From Camelus bactrianus (lineage: Eukaryota; Chordata; Mammalia; Artiodactyla; Camelidae), in the NCBI RefSeq assembly GCF_048773025.1, contig NC_133558.1, positions 19,884,501 to 19,948,500 of the forward strand: a stretch of 64,000 nucleotides of DNA, given 5' to 3'. Below, one piece after another: positions 63,758-64,000 of the stretch (position 1 is the first letter of the stretch; each line of letters starts with the position of its first letter). Made by a program: the position numbers and the translations under genes. Under the pieces are notes generated by a model. The model was not told the DNA's origin and did not search any database. It saw nothing but the letters and a program-made list of their open reading frames with translations.

Positions 63758-64000
63758 TCAAAAAGACAGGACACATGAGAACATAAACATACCATTTATC
63801 CACCCCACTCTCCTTCCTTTTGGGCCCCAAGGAATGGCCTGTGGGAGTATCTCTGCCTCCAGACTGCCCATCTAATATCTAGAAATAACCCATATACAAC
63901 TGTCATTTACCCCAGAAAGTGACACATCCATCAGACACAGAGCACCAGTCAATAATGGAAAGAGGCCCCAGCCTCAGTGAGAACACCTATCAGGTTCTGA

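Overview
This is mammalian nuclear DNA carrying the psoriasis-susceptibility (PSORS1) segment of the MHC class I region. It most likely comes from a camelid (alpaca, llama or camel). The evidence is 13 or so copies of a SINE derived from tRNA-Ala that still shows its tRNA body (A box, AGC anticodon region, B box, A-rich tail), a family I know as camelid. Gene order matches the human PSORS1 block: C6orf15 (-), CDSN (-), PSORS1C2 (-), CCHCR1 (-), TCF19 (+), POU5F1 (-). All gene models below were read from the sequence by tracing splice sites and phase against family proteins recalled from memory; no search was run.

Layout. 1-19.2 kb is gene-poor and repeat-rich: L1 3' ends, MIR/L2 remnants, camelid SINEs, a MaLR LTR fossil, and a clean solo LTR of a class II-like endogenous retrovirus at 12128-12731. 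One CpG-rich patch (6.7-7.6 kb) holds an exon-like open frame with a perfect splice donor that I cannot assign. 19.2-20.6 kb is C6orf15. 23.1-27.9 kb is CDSN (two exons, with a 35-unit dinucleotide repeat just after the stop codon). 28-41 kb is intergenic with SINEs, MER5A, an MLT2-like LTR split by a SINE, and a small CpG-rich patch at 39.3 kb. 41.1-42.65 kb is PSORS1C2. 44.7-57 kb is CCHCR1 (17 coding exons for the short form plus an alternative upstream coding exon). A CpG-rich interval at 56.9-57.5 kb is the presumed shared bidirectional promoter with TCF19 (58.1-61.0 kb). POU5F1 exons 2-5 lie at 62.1-63.75 kb; exon 1 is beyond the right edge.

How they fit together. C6orf15, CDSN and PSORS1C2 are small secreted epithelial proteins with the same plan: a TATA-like promoter, a tiny signal-peptide exon ending in phase 1 inside a Gly codon, and one long low-complexity second exon. 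CCHCR1 is a coiled-coil centrosome/P-body protein. TCF19 is an FHA/PHD chromatin reader tied to cell-cycle entry. POU5F1 (OCT4) is the pluripotency regulator. All six models are open with conserved splice sites. I see no sign of a wholly new multi-gene system; the most unusual items are listed as findings.
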